Assembly (NCBI GenBank): GCA_009841635.1
Contig: VXLJ01000017.1
Location: 1-36,888 of the forward strand
Reading direction: 5' to 3'
Source: Gammaproteobacteria bacterium
GTDB lineage: Bacteria; Pseudomonadota; Gammaproteobacteria; Pseudomonadales; Azotimanducaceae
DNA length: 36,888 nt
Part shown: piece after piece, positions 8,360-16,209 of the stretch
Position numbering within the stretch: position 1 is the stretch's first letter
How the letters are laid out: every line of letters begins with the position of its first letter
Program-made: the position numbers and the translations under genes
Notes under the pieces: model-generated
The model's database searches: none
The model's input: the letters and a program-made list of their open reading frames with translations, nothing else
What the model was told of the DNA's origin: nothing

Positions 8360-9472
8360 TCAATCCAGCGCATTCCCGTAAATATCCACCTCGTCATAGC
8401 GGAGTAACGACGGATCGTACGCTGGGTGTCTGTCGAATTGTTGAGGCGTGCCCCACTTTGCCGGAATTGAGGCGTCGTAGTCCGAAGGCAATTCACCCGA
8501 TGTTCGTTTCGACAACTCGTCATGGAGCGGTAGGAACACACGTCCTAGTTCCGGGGGCATGGTGCCTCGACCAGAAGGTTGAGTCTGTTCTGCAGGTCGC
8601 AGATTGAGTTCTTTGTCGAAGCGGAAGGCTTGTTGTGTGTAGGCGTTTTGTTCTTCGCGCTCTTCTTCGGTCATGTTCGCGTTGACCGTTCGACCGACAG
8701 GAATGACTGCGTTGTACATGGCAAGCGTGAGCATGTCGGCGGGTTGGCTGTCTTCCGGGAGCGGTCCCGCACCAACTATCAGTTTGCCTTGACGACAGCG
8801 CACCCAGAATCCGCCGTGTGAACCGTCTGGGAATGCGTATCTGGGTGTATGCGTAAATTCTTCAGAAAACGTGAAATCGACATCTCTGATGCCGTCGCGA
8901 TATTTCTCCGACGTTGCGCGGTTGGTAAGAATCGTGCGAGCGCTTGATACCCATTCGGGGGTCATAAAAACGAACCGTGGCATGGTTCGCTCTGCCATCT
9001 TGTCATTTACCGCTTGCCACACTGCATGCAATACAGGTTCTGGTGGCATCGAGCCATGGGATTGCCAGCGACCTAATGAAAACAGCCTATTTCGCGCTGC
9101 GTTTGTCACGTTTGGGTCTTTCCCCTGAAAAACCAAGCGTGCCATATTGCTCATGAGCGAGTGGTCGCCAGCCATTTTCATATCACATTCGTCGTCCGGT
9201 AGTTCTTCGGCGACAATCTCACCTTCGCCATTTTCGAAGACAACGGAATAAGCTAATGTATTGCCGATATGTAAATGCGCCGGCGCGTTGTGGGCTACTT
9301 GACAGAAAGAGTGACGGCTCGCAGACTTAAGTTGCTCACGGTAGCGATCGCATTCCTCATTCAATACTTCTCGAGCAGCATCGACCCATTCCTGAGTTGC
9401 AAACGTCAGGTCGCCGATGCTGTCTGGCATCGCTGCTGTTAATACGGATACGGAACCATTTGCGATCGTCAA
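8360..9472 (-). CDS. Uncharacterised protein with two similar halves (possible SCP2-like tandem), next to an ABC exporter pair
   Basis: I do not recognise the family with certainty. The 370 residues contain an internal duplication. FATQEWVDAAREVL (24-37) matches FMTPEWVSSARTIL (169-182); SFCQVAHNAP (55-64) resembles TFSEEFTHTP (201-210); GSMPPE (140-145) matches GTMPPE (303-308), each followed by a similar amphipathic helix. The layout EW-x-x-x-AR-x-x-L, strands, then an acidic-hydrophobic segment recalls SCP2 lipid-binding folds, but this is only a suggestion. There is no signal peptide or membrane helix, so it should be cytoplasmic. The furthest start is TTG 9472; ATG 9430 would drop 14 poorly conserved residues. 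It is 43 bp downstream of the ABC gene on the same strand and probably shares its transcript. Confidence 0.6.
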   Translation of the reverse strand: MTIANGSVSVLTAAMPDSIGDLTFATQEWVDAAREVLNEECDRYREQLKSASRHSFCQVAHNAPAHLHIGNTLAYSVVFENGEGEIVAEELPDDECDMKMAGDHSLMSNMARLVFQGKDPNVTNAARNRLFSLGRWQSHGSMPPEPVLHAVWQAVNDKMAERTMPRFVFMTPEWVSSARTILTNRATSEKYRDGIRDVDFTFSEEFTHTPRYAFPDGSHGGFWVRCRQGKLIVGAGPLPEDSQPADMLTLAMYNAVIPVGRTVNANMTEEEREEQNAYTQQAFRFDKELNLRPAEQTQPSGRGTMPPELGRVFLPLHDELSKRTSGELPSDYDASIPAKWGTPQQFDRHPAYDPSLLRYDEVDIYGNALD

Positions 9473-9515
9473 TGGATTGCTCTAGCGGTTGCGAAAGTTC
9501 GCAATGATAGAGTCG

Positions 9516-11324
9516 CTAGCGATATGCTGCTGCTTGTGTTTCGTAGAGCTTGGCGTATTGGCCGTTGGCGGCCATAAGTTCCTCGTGGGAACCCGCCTCA
9601 ACTAACGATGCACCGTCTAAAACGATGATCTGGTCAGCCATTCGCACGGTGCTGAAGCGATGCGAAACCAATAGTGTGATCTGTCCCGATCCCGGTGCAC
9701 CGTTACTTGAAGCGCTATCCGCAATACCTTGTGCGTAACGCTCATAAAGCGCGTATTCAGTTTCTGCATCTAGTGCTGCAGTTGGTTCGTCTAGCAGAAG
9801 AAGTAATGGGGCTTCTCGCATGAAACCTCTGGCAAGCGATAGTTTTTGCCATTGGCCGAAACTCACTTCGACGCCTTCTGGCCACGCTGGACCAAGTTGT
9901 GTGTCGAGACCATTCTTTAGCTGGTCAATCACATCATCCGCACCGGCTCGTTCGACCGCCTGGGCGACCGCATTGCCGTTCGACATGTGTGGTTCATCAC
10001 CGATTCCAACCGTCGCTTTAGCTTGCAACTCAAACCTGAAAAAATCCTGAAAAGCACCAGCTAATCGTGATCGCCAATCGGCTGCAGGGAAAAAAGCAAG
10101 ATCGTGGTTGTCAATAAGGATTTGACCTTCCGTAGGCTTGTACATTTGTGCTAAAAGTTTGACGAGCGTGGTCTTACCAGCGCCGTTTTCGCCGACGATC
10201 GCCACTACGGACCCGGCGTTTAGCTTTAGCGATATGTTCTTTAAGGCATAGCGTTCCGCATCTGGATACTTGAATGAAACGTTGTTAAATTCAATGCCAT
10301 TTTCGAGTCGCGACGGAACCTTGCCAGAAGCGTTGGCGAGTTGTTGCTCTGCGTAGTCTTCCAGCCAGGCCAAGCGTTTTGAACCGTCCATCCAGATACC
10401 GCGCAAGAAGCCTAGCTCGCCAGCGGTTGCACTGATGTAGCCTGCGAGTCTAGAACCAGCGCCAATAAGTAGCAGCGTTTCAGCAGCGGGCGCTTGAACG
10501 CCAAATACGACAAAAACCACAGCTAGCACAAATCCAATGCCAAATATGCTCCAAGCAAGCGACTGATAAACGCCGCTGCCGTTACGGGCTCGAGACACTG
10601 GTTTGTACCAACTATTCCAAGCCTCGCGGCGGCGTTTTACCAGGTCGTGCGTAAATCCTGTTACCCGCACTTCCTTGCCAGGTGGTGCGGTCGTGGCGAT
10701 ATCAAAAAGATGTCGTGCGAGGCGATCTGAGGAAGCGTAGCGCTCCTCGATTGCGCGTTCTATGGCAGGTCGCCACCAAGACGACGCGAGGCTTGGTATC
10801 GCGAACAGCACAAGGGTAAGCAGAACTGGGTGAATAACAGCCAAGATCGAAACAGTGACGCCGAGTCGTAAAAACCAACCTGCGGTTGAAAAAATCGACA
10901 TATACATGTGATCAAGTGTGAAGACCTGATCACGCAAAACTGCCATCCGGTCTAGATACGCAGCTCGTTCGTGCAGCTCCACCCCAACGATGCTGGCTTG
11001 CAGATTAGCGACATGGGATTCCAAAGCGATGGCGACGCGATCACGAAAGCGACGTTGAGTACGGTCGCTGATGACCCGTAGTCCCCACGTCAATGTCGCA
11101 GATGCACCCATCCCCAGTGCACCGAGCCAGACATAAAAGCTATTCGACTCGATCAAGCCATAACCCAACAATCCAAGCCATACGGCATAGAGTGCATCGG
11201 GCAGTGCAGCAAGCAAAGCGAGAGCAAAGGAAATAGATAACAAAGTAGGTTCTGCAACATAGCCACGCTTCAATGCGCGCCACATTGAAGTTAGTGCACC
11301 AGGAAGAGGCTCAATCGAGGACAT
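9516..11324 (-). CDS. ABC exporter half-transporter (membrane plus ATPase domains), second subunit
   Basis: This 602-residue ABC half-exporter has about six membrane helices (residues 27-310) followed by an ATPase domain. Numbered from the TTG one codon upstream, Walker A is GENGAGKT at 379-386, Walker B is LLLLLDEP at 508-515 and the switch histidine is H556. The signature reads VSFGQ (488-492) instead of LSGGQ. It most likely forms a heterodimer with the upstream subunit, which has a standard signature, making one ATP site atypical. Start choice: ATG 11324 has AGGAGG at 11331-11336 (minus strand) six bases ahead; the TTG at 11327 would be too close. It overlaps the upstream gene by 14 nt. 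Substrate unknown; peptide or lipid export are both possible. Confidence 0.88.
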   Translation of the reverse strand: MSSIEPLPGALTSMWRALKRGYVAEPTLLSISFALALLAALPDALYAVWLGLLGYGLIESNSFYVWLGALGMGASATLTWGLRVISDRTQRRFRDRVAIALESHVANLQASIVGVELHERAAYLDRMAVLRDQVFTLDHMYMSIFSTAGWFLRLGVTVSILAVIHPVLLTLVLFAIPSLASSWWRPAIERAIEERYASSDRLARHLFDIATTAPPGKEVRVTGFTHDLVKRRREAWNSWYKPVSRARNGSGVYQSLAWSIFGIGFVLAVVFVVFGVQAPAAETLLLIGAGSRLAGYISATAGELGFLRGIWMDGSKRLAWLEDYAEQQLANASGKVPSRLENGIEFNNVSFKYPDAERYALKNISLKLNAGSVVAIVGENGAGKTTLVKLLAQMYKPTEGQILIDNHDLAFFPAADWRSRLAGAFQDFFRFELQAKATVGIGDEPHMSNGNAVAQAVERAGADDVIDQLKNGLDTQLGPAWPEGVEVSFGQWQKLSLARGFMREAPLLLLLDEPTAALDAETEYALYERYAQGIADSASSNGAPGSGQITLLVSHRFSTVRMADQIIVLDGASLVEAGSHEELMAANGQYAKLYETQAAAYR

Positions 11325-13110
11325 CAAGATCCTCCTCTTCGTCGCTTTCTAAGAAATGCGAGGCCTGTAGATCGAACATGGTTTGATAACGACCACCGAG
11401 CTCAATCAGTTCGTCATGGCTGCCGAGTTCAATGACTCTACCATGTTCAAGCACGCAAATCAGGTCCGCTTGTCGAACCGTAGAAAATCGATGCGAGATC
11501 AAAATCGTCGTTACGTGCTTGGTTTCTTCAATAACGCGACTGAAAATCTCAGCTTCGCCACGAACGTCCAGCTGCGCGGTAGGTTCGTCAAGTAATACAA
11601 GGCCAGCACCAAGATACACCTGACAAAGTGCTCGAGCGAGCGCGATGCGTTGCCATTGTCCACCGGATAAATCGGTGCCGTTGGCGTATGCCTTGTTAAG
11701 AATTGTGTCGAGCGACACTAGATCTTTCATGCCTGCGCGTTCCAGCGCACGCAGTATTAGTTCGTCGGAAGCTTCCCCAGTAGGACAAACATTCTCGCGC
11801 AAGGAAAGCTCAAAGCGGATAAAGTCCTGAAACACCGCCGTAACCCGTCCGCGCCAGGACTCAATAGAAAGATCACGTAAGTCAGTGCCGTCAATCTCAA
11901 TGCAGCCAACTTGGGGGTCGTAAAGTCGACAAAGCAATTTGGCGAGGGTTGTTTTGCCAGCGCCATTTGGTCCAACGATTGCCAACGTAGTACCCGCAGG
12001 AATCGTGAGATTGAATCCTTCGAGCGTGACTTCACCCGTGGTTGGGTAAGCAAATTTCAAGTCTTTGAATTCGATAGACTTGCTTGGTAAATTCGTCGCA
12101 GGGAGTGTGCCGACAGCTAAACCACCTGTCTCAGCCATAGAAGGATGAAGTCGTTGCACAGCTCCCGCGGGCGCGGCCGCGCCGTCCAATGCCCAAGACA
12201 AGCCGCCGAATGCCACCATGCTTGCAGTCATCGTCGCCGCAGCGTAAATCACTAGCTCCTGCAACTCAAGCAATCCTTGCGTGGCGTCATTCGCGAGCGA
12301 AACGAAAACGATTACGTTGGCAACCGTAACCAGCAAGATGCTCACGGTAAGCGGTCGCTGACGCAGGCGCGTTGCTTGCCAACGCAGATCGTGCAACAAA
12401 CGGCGATGATTCGCGAATCGCTCGACGACCCAGTCAGCGAGTCCAAATAGTCTTAGTTCTTTGCTGGCCGGCGCGTTTACAGCCATTTGATATGCGTAAT
12501 CCGCGTGTCGTTGTGCCATTCGAACTTCGTCGGTCTGACGGTCTCGCCATACCCCGCTTTCACGCAGCAAGTAGTGCGTCATGAACCACGCGCCACCCAC
12601 CAGGAACGGCGCCCACCACGCATAACCGAATAACAGGCATGTAGCGACGATGCCGGCGACCATTTCTACTAGGCCTGCCGCAATGAAGTCCATGGACACG
12701 AACAACGGCGGCCCGCTAATTCCCAAATCAAAGTCCCGCGCCATGGCGAGGTCTTTGGTTACTTCAGGGTTCTCTAAGTGCCCCATGCCATCTGGTTCGG
12801 TACAAGCTTCGGTCAGACGGTCGTAGAGATAGGCCGCCATTTTGCTGCCAAGGTTCTGGCTTGTCATCAAATGCAACGGCGAAAGCACTTGCACCAGCAC
12901 AAACAACGTGCCGACTAGGGCCAATGGGAAGAGTAGGCTATCGCCACGTTGCACGGCACCAACGAGAACTCCCATAGCGACAACAAAGAGTGCTGGCAAT
13001 AATCCTCGTGCCAGCAATATCGTCCACCACGCAATGGTGAGAGGACCGGATGCGTGAGGAAGTGACAGCATGTACTTCCACTCATCGCGTGCAGTTAGTT
13101 TGGCAAACAT
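11311..13110 (-). CDS. ABC exporter half-transporter (membrane plus ATPase domains), first subunit
   Basis: 599 residues: six predicted membrane helices (about 25-310) and an ATPase domain with Walker A GPNGAGKT (380-387), consensus signature LSGGQ (481-485), Walker B GLVLLDEP (503-510) and switch H540. The coupling segment NAPASKELRLFGLADW (212-227) is typical of this bacterial ABCB-like group. The protein ends in an acidic tail, ESDEEEDLDVLD; the GAG-GAG-GAT codons of this tail also supply the Shine-Dalgarno for the next subunit, so the two are translationally coupled. Upstream on the minus strand is a 73-bp gap to tusE that should contain its promoter. The substrate is not readable. Confidence 0.9.
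   Translation of the reverse strand: MFAKLTARDEWKYMLSLPHASGPLTIAWWTILLARGLLPALFVVAMGVLVGAVQRGDSLLFPLALVGTLFVLVQVLSPLHLMTSQNLGSKMAAYLYDRLTEACTEPDGMGHLENPEVTKDLAMARDFDLGISGPPLFVSMDFIAAGLVEMVAGIVATCLLFGYAWWAPFLVGGAWFMTHYLLRESGVWRDRQTDEVRMAQRHADYAYQMAVNAPASKELRLFGLADWVVERFANHRRLLHDLRWQATRLRQRPLTVSILLVTVANVIVFVSLANDATQGLLELQELVIYAAATMTASMVAFGGLSWALDGAAAPAGAVQRLHPSMAETGGLAVGTLPATNLPSKSIEFKDLKFAYPTTGEVTLEGFNLTIPAGTTLAIVGPNGAGKTTLAKLLCRLYDPQVGCIEIDGTDLRDLSIESWRGRVTAVFQDFIRFELSLRENVCPTGEASDELILRALERAGMKDLVSLDTILNKAYANGTDLSGGQWQRIALARALCQVYLGAGLVLLDEPTAQLDVRGEAEIFSRVIEETKHVTTILISHRFSTVRQADLICVLEHGRVIELGSHDELIELGGRYQTMFDLQASHFLESDEEEDLDVLD
11331..11336 (-). promoter_or_regulatory. Ribosome binding site of the second ABC subunit, inside the end of the first
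   Basis: On the minus strand this is AGGAGG, followed by six bases and ATG (11324-11322). It decides between ATG 11324 and the overlapping TTG at 11327. Confidence 0.8.
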
Positions 13111-13183
13111 TGCGAGCGACTAGCTAGCTCCCATCACAATAAAAGCGTATCACAAATTACGGTAGATTCGTGTATTTTCCGTG

Positions 13184-13501
13184 CTAAATACAGTCAGACG
13201 GCTTAGGCAAGCCACTAATCATGGCGACATTGCGGCTCGTTCGGTGCCCGAACAACCGGGCTAACTGCAGCGATGATCCTAAATTCGCATCTACCTCATT
13301 ACGAACGACGCGAATGAGCGGTCGCATAGAGAGGCTCTTACCTGTTCGCATATAGAAACTGCGTACACCGCGGATAACTTGCCAATGTTCATCGGTTAAT
13401 TCGATTTCTAGCGTGGTTGCGACTTCCTGTGCGAGATCAGAAGACCAAGATTGTGGGCAACGCAGGAAACCATCTTCTGTAAATGTGCTACTCGCCGACA
13501 T
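13184..13501 (-). CDS. tusE: Sulfur relay protein TusE (DsrC family)
   Basis: TusE takes persulfide sulfur from TusBCD and passes it to MnmA for 2-thiolation of tRNA wobble uridine. The 105-residue product has the family pattern: GFLRCPQSWSSDLAQEVA, LTDEHWQVIRGVRSFY, and the C-terminus GLPKPSDCI, with the penultimate Cys104 as the sulfur carrier. The second C-terminal Cys of true dissimilatory DsrC is not present, so TusE is the better call. ATG start at 13501; stop TAG. It lies 14 bp downstream of tusD on the same strand, so the two form an operon. tusB and tusC are missing from the window. Confidence 0.92.
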   Translation of the reverse strand: MSASSTFTEDGFLRCPQSWSSDLAQEVATTLEIELTDEHWQVIRGVRSFYMRTGKSLSMRPLIRVVRNEVDANLGSSLQLARLFGHRTSRNVAMISGLPKPSDCI

Positions 13502-13515
13502 CGCTAGTGCCGTCG

Positions 13516-13887
13516 CTAGGCAGTAAATGAAACAACACGATCGCTTTCAAGCATCGCATCAATCAATTGACCTAAGCCACTGACAACAAATCCTGCTGCG
13601 ACGGTGTCCTGGTTATTGGCGCGACTGATGCCACGCCGTCGCGCCGCACTTACGCAGATTACGAGTTCAACGTTGTGCGTCAAGCCGAATTGCTGCCAGT
13701 CACTCTGTAAGTTAGGTTCGTCTTGAGGCGAATCGAAATAACGGTGTCCAATGGTTACAGCTTCTTGGTAGAAAAACACGCGGTACAAAGAATGCTCAGA
13801 TTCCGCAACTGCCTGCGCGAAAGCCAATGCACTATGGCAGGCGCGACTAGACGTTGGCGATCCCTGAACCAGAAGACTGATTTGCAT
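13516..13887 (-). CDS. tusD: Sulfur relay protein TusD (DsrE family)
   Basis: In E. coli TusD is the catalytic sulfur carrier of the TusBCD hexamer between TusA and TusE. Starting at ATG 13887 gives 123 residues, beginning MQISLLVQGSPTSSRACHSA, close to the family length. Diagnostic features are HSLYRVFFYQEAV, the Cys-containing block ELVICVSAARRRG (the conserved sulfur-accepting Cys) and GFVVSGLGQLIDAMLESDRVV at the C-terminus. The frame stays open up to TTG 13935, but those 16 extra residues have no family match. No TusC or TusB follows, since tusE comes next after 14 bp. Either the partners are encoded elsewhere or TusD works without them. Confidence 0.9.
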   Translation of the reverse strand: MQISLLVQGSPTSSRACHSALAFAQAVAESEHSLYRVFFYQEAVTIGHRYFDSPQDEPNLQSDWQQFGLTHNVELVICVSAARRRGISRANNQDTVAAGFVVSGLGQLIDAMLESDRVVSFTA

Positions 13888-14389
13888 GGTGGAATTTTGA
13901 CACGAACACATGCGATTGAATGCAGCAACGCGCAACGACTAATTAAATAGAAGACATGACAACTTGAGGATGTTTTGAACTGCATGCTGGTCAATTGCTG
14001 ACCTGACAAATCATTCTTGATGGCTGTATAGACGCTGCGTGTATGAAATATTCAGTTGGATTGCGTCACAACTCTAGCTTTTTAACCAAAAGATATGCAA
14101 ATAACTATTTAAATTTCAATGATTTGCTTCAAATAGTTAGCGAAAGGCACGCCGACAGTACAGAGATGGCGCACCTAAGCCGACTGCGATACTAAGTGGA
14201 GGACCCTCCGTTTAGGCAAAGGCTCCCTGAGGGATCCCATGCCGCAACGAGATACTCCGAGATAGACGAAGCAGTAAACCTAGAGATTCCAAGCAAGCTG
14301 CTCCTTGATAAATTAAAGTTGCTTAAGTGATAAGTAACGGACAGCTTGCGCTAAATATGCAATGAAGAGCTGATATTCAAATTAATGTG
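13888..14389. other. Long non-coding stretch with several hairpins
   Basis: About 500 bp between tusD and tRNA-Ser without a believable gene. It contains 9-bp inverted arms TAACTATTT (14102-14110) and AAATAGTTA (14131-14139). A GC-richer part follows in which CCTAA (14174-14178) can pair with TTAGG (14212-14216), enclosing GGAG/CTCC (14198-14209). Next comes a hairpin TCCC-TGA-GGGA (14224-14234). This could be a structured RNA, a tusD leader on the minus strand, or the remnant of lost genes. I could match it to no riboswitch or small-RNA family. Confidence 0.45.
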
Positions 14390-14477
14390 TGGCGGAGGAG
14401 CAGGGATTCGAACCCTGGGAGGCGCTAACCTCGCTGGTTTTCAAGACCAGTGCTTTCGACCACTCAGCCACCCCTCC
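14390..14477 (-). tRNA. tRNA-Ser (anticodon UGA)
   Basis: Read on the minus strand from 14477 to 14390. Acceptor GGAGGGG pairs with CTCCTCC (one G-U pair), G73 follows, and CCA is encoded (14392-14390). The anticodon arm is CTGGT-CTTGAAA-ACCAG with anticodon TGA, decoding UCA. The variable arm is long (GAGG...CCTC), as required for class II tRNA-Ser, and the T arm CAGGG-TTCGAAT-CCCTG is canonical. The neighbouring tus genes and the nearby serS match the order known around this tRNA in pseudomonads. Confidence 0.97.
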
Positions 14478-14562
14478 AAACCCGCAGGATTATAGAAGGA
14501 TAACGGGTTGGACAGCGCGTGTTGTTAGGTTCTGTAGGTGAGATTTAGGCTTAGGCTAAAAG

Positions 14563-16209
14563 CTATCCGGCACTGGGGCTATCAGGATCCGCGATCTGCT
14601 TTGCCCATTTGTAATCGGCTTTGCCACTGGGGCTTCGCAACACTTCCTCGACAAAGATAAAGTCCTTAGGGAACTTGTAACGCGCGATGTGTTCCCCACA
14701 AGTTTTTAATAAATCATCCGTGTCTTGCGCGGCATTGGTTCGCAACTGAACAATCCCTATGACCTCGTTGCCCCAACGCTCCGATTTACGACCGGTTACA
14801 ACGGCATCCAATACATCGGGGTGATGCTTGATCGCTTGTTCGACTTCTTCCGCGAAGATCTTTTCGCCGCCTGAATTGATGGTGACTGAATCGCGGCCGT
14901 GTAATTCCAACGATCCGTCCGCTAGCAACCGCACTCGATCACCCGGAATGGAATAACGCGTACCTTCTACTGTCGCGAATGTCTTTTTCGTTTTCTCTTC
15001 GTCGTCTAGATAACCAAGTGGTATGTTGCCACTACGTGCCCACCAGCCAAGACCGTCATGTCCAGGTTCAAGTACTTTGGTCAAATCTTCAGACAAAATC
15101 GCATTTTCAGCAGTCAACGTGAATTGACCGGTGCTTATCCCAGTTTTGGCACTGCTCACGTGCGAGCCTTGCCCGCCGGTTTCTGAAGAGCCCGCTGTAT
15201 CGATGATGTTGAGGCTCGGTAATTGTTCAATGAGCTCTTCTTTGACCTTAGCTGTCATGATGGCGCCGCCGGTGATGATGTTGCGCAACGTCGGCAACGC
15301 GCGTGGTGCATAGGCGAGCTGGTCGACCAGCGGTCGCCCAAATGCGTCGCCTACCAACAGCAAGTTCGATACGTTCTCACGTTCGATGGTATTGATGGCG
15401 TCTAATGCGTCGAATTTCCGCACGTTGTTTTGAATGACAACGGTACCACCCGAATTTAGCATTTGAAATGCGTTCCAGTGTCCCGCCCCGTGCATAAACG
15501 GTGGTGCGGGCAGCGACCTGCGATCCATTGGTATCGCACGCTGAACGAATTCATCGATGCTTGAAAGTATGGTGTTGTTCGTGCGACGCCCGCCTAAAGC
15601 TGCGATCAAGATGTCAAACTGCCGCCACAACACGCCTTTGGGCATACCAGTTGTGCCACCTGTATACAGCATGTAAAGGTCGTCTTCACTTAGATCGACA
15701 CTTGGTTGGTGATCGGGCGATGCGGCTAACGCATTTTCGTAATTGACTGCATCAGGAATAAGTGGATCGTCCGAGTCTTGCACTTGCAGAAATACCGAAA
15801 GTGTTGGTACTTGACCGCGTATTGCTTCGACACGATGCGCTAAAGAACTATGGAATATCAGTGCTTTTGCTTTCGCGTCATTAAGTAGATAAATGAGTTC
15901 TTCATCGACGTAGCGATAGTTCACATTGAAAGGCACTGCGCGCGCTTTAATCGCCCCGAGCATGCCTTCTAGATACTCGTTTCCGTTGTATAGATAAATA
16001 CCTACGTGGTCCTGCCCCGATTGCCATGGCTGCAACTCTGAGCGAGGCGTGTTGAACCCTAGATCACAGCGAAGCAGGTAATTGGCGAGACGTCGCGTGC
16101 GTTGTTGTAGCTCGAAATACGTAATGCGTTTGTCACGGAACACGATGGCTTCGCGCTGCGGCACTGCATTAGCAACCGCGTCGTTTATCGCCCCTAAATT
16201 TAAGGTCAT
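14563..16209 (-). CDS. Acyl-CoA synthetase (AMP-binding, FadD-type)
   Basis: It would activate a carboxylic acid to its CoA thioester through an acyl-adenylate, in the cytoplasm. The 548-residue protein has the AMP-binding signature LYTGGTTGMPKGVLWR (181-196). The hinge and A8 region contain HGRDSVTINSGGEKIFAEEV, and the C-terminal catalytic Lys lies in SPSGKADYKWAK (K530). The GVLWRQxD continuation after the P-loop is typical of the group containing mycobacterial FadD enzymes for sterol or medium/long side chains. That suggests a bulky hydrophobic acid as substrate, but this is inference. ATG 16209 overlaps the MFS stop as ATGA, so permease and ligase are coupled, fitting uptake followed by activation. 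Confidence 0.9.
   Translation of the reverse strand: MTLNLGAINDAVANAVPQREAIVFRDKRITYFELQQRTRRLANYLLRCDLGFNTPRSELQPWQSGQDHVGIYLYNGNEYLEGMLGAIKARAVPFNVNYRYVDEELIYLLNDAKAKALIFHSSLAHRVEAIRGQVPTLSVFLQVQDSDDPLIPDAVNYENALAASPDHQPSVDLSEDDLYMLYTGGTTGMPKGVLWRQFDILIAALGGRRTNNTILSSIDEFVQRAIPMDRRSLPAPPFMHGAGHWNAFQMLNSGGTVVIQNNVRKFDALDAINTIERENVSNLLLVGDAFGRPLVDQLAYAPRALPTLRNIITGGAIMTAKVKEELIEQLPSLNIIDTAGSSETGGQGSHVSSAKTGISTGQFTLTAENAILSEDLTKVLEPGHDGLGWWARSGNIPLGYLDDEEKTKKTFATVEGTRYSIPGDRVRLLADGSLELHGRDSVTINSGGEKIFAEEVEQAIKHHPDVLDAVVTGRKSERWGNEVIGIVQLRTNAAQDTDDLLKTCGEHIARYKFPKDFIFVEEVLRSPSGKADYKWAKQIADPDSPSAG

Noticed and set aside
14140-14240. Possible cyclic-di-GMP (GEMM) riboswitch: GGCGCACCTAAGCC recalls the GRCGCAAAGCC core
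   Set aside because: The GCAAAGC core and the tetraloop-receptor parts do not match, and no plus-strand gene follows.
13888-14389. Hidden tusB or tusC gene
   Set aside because: No frame of 90-120 codons with DsrF/DsrH-like sequence exists on either strand here.
14390-14477. tRNA-Ser as an integration site of a genomic island
   Set aside because: No repeat of the tRNA 3' end, integrase or transposase was seen in the window.
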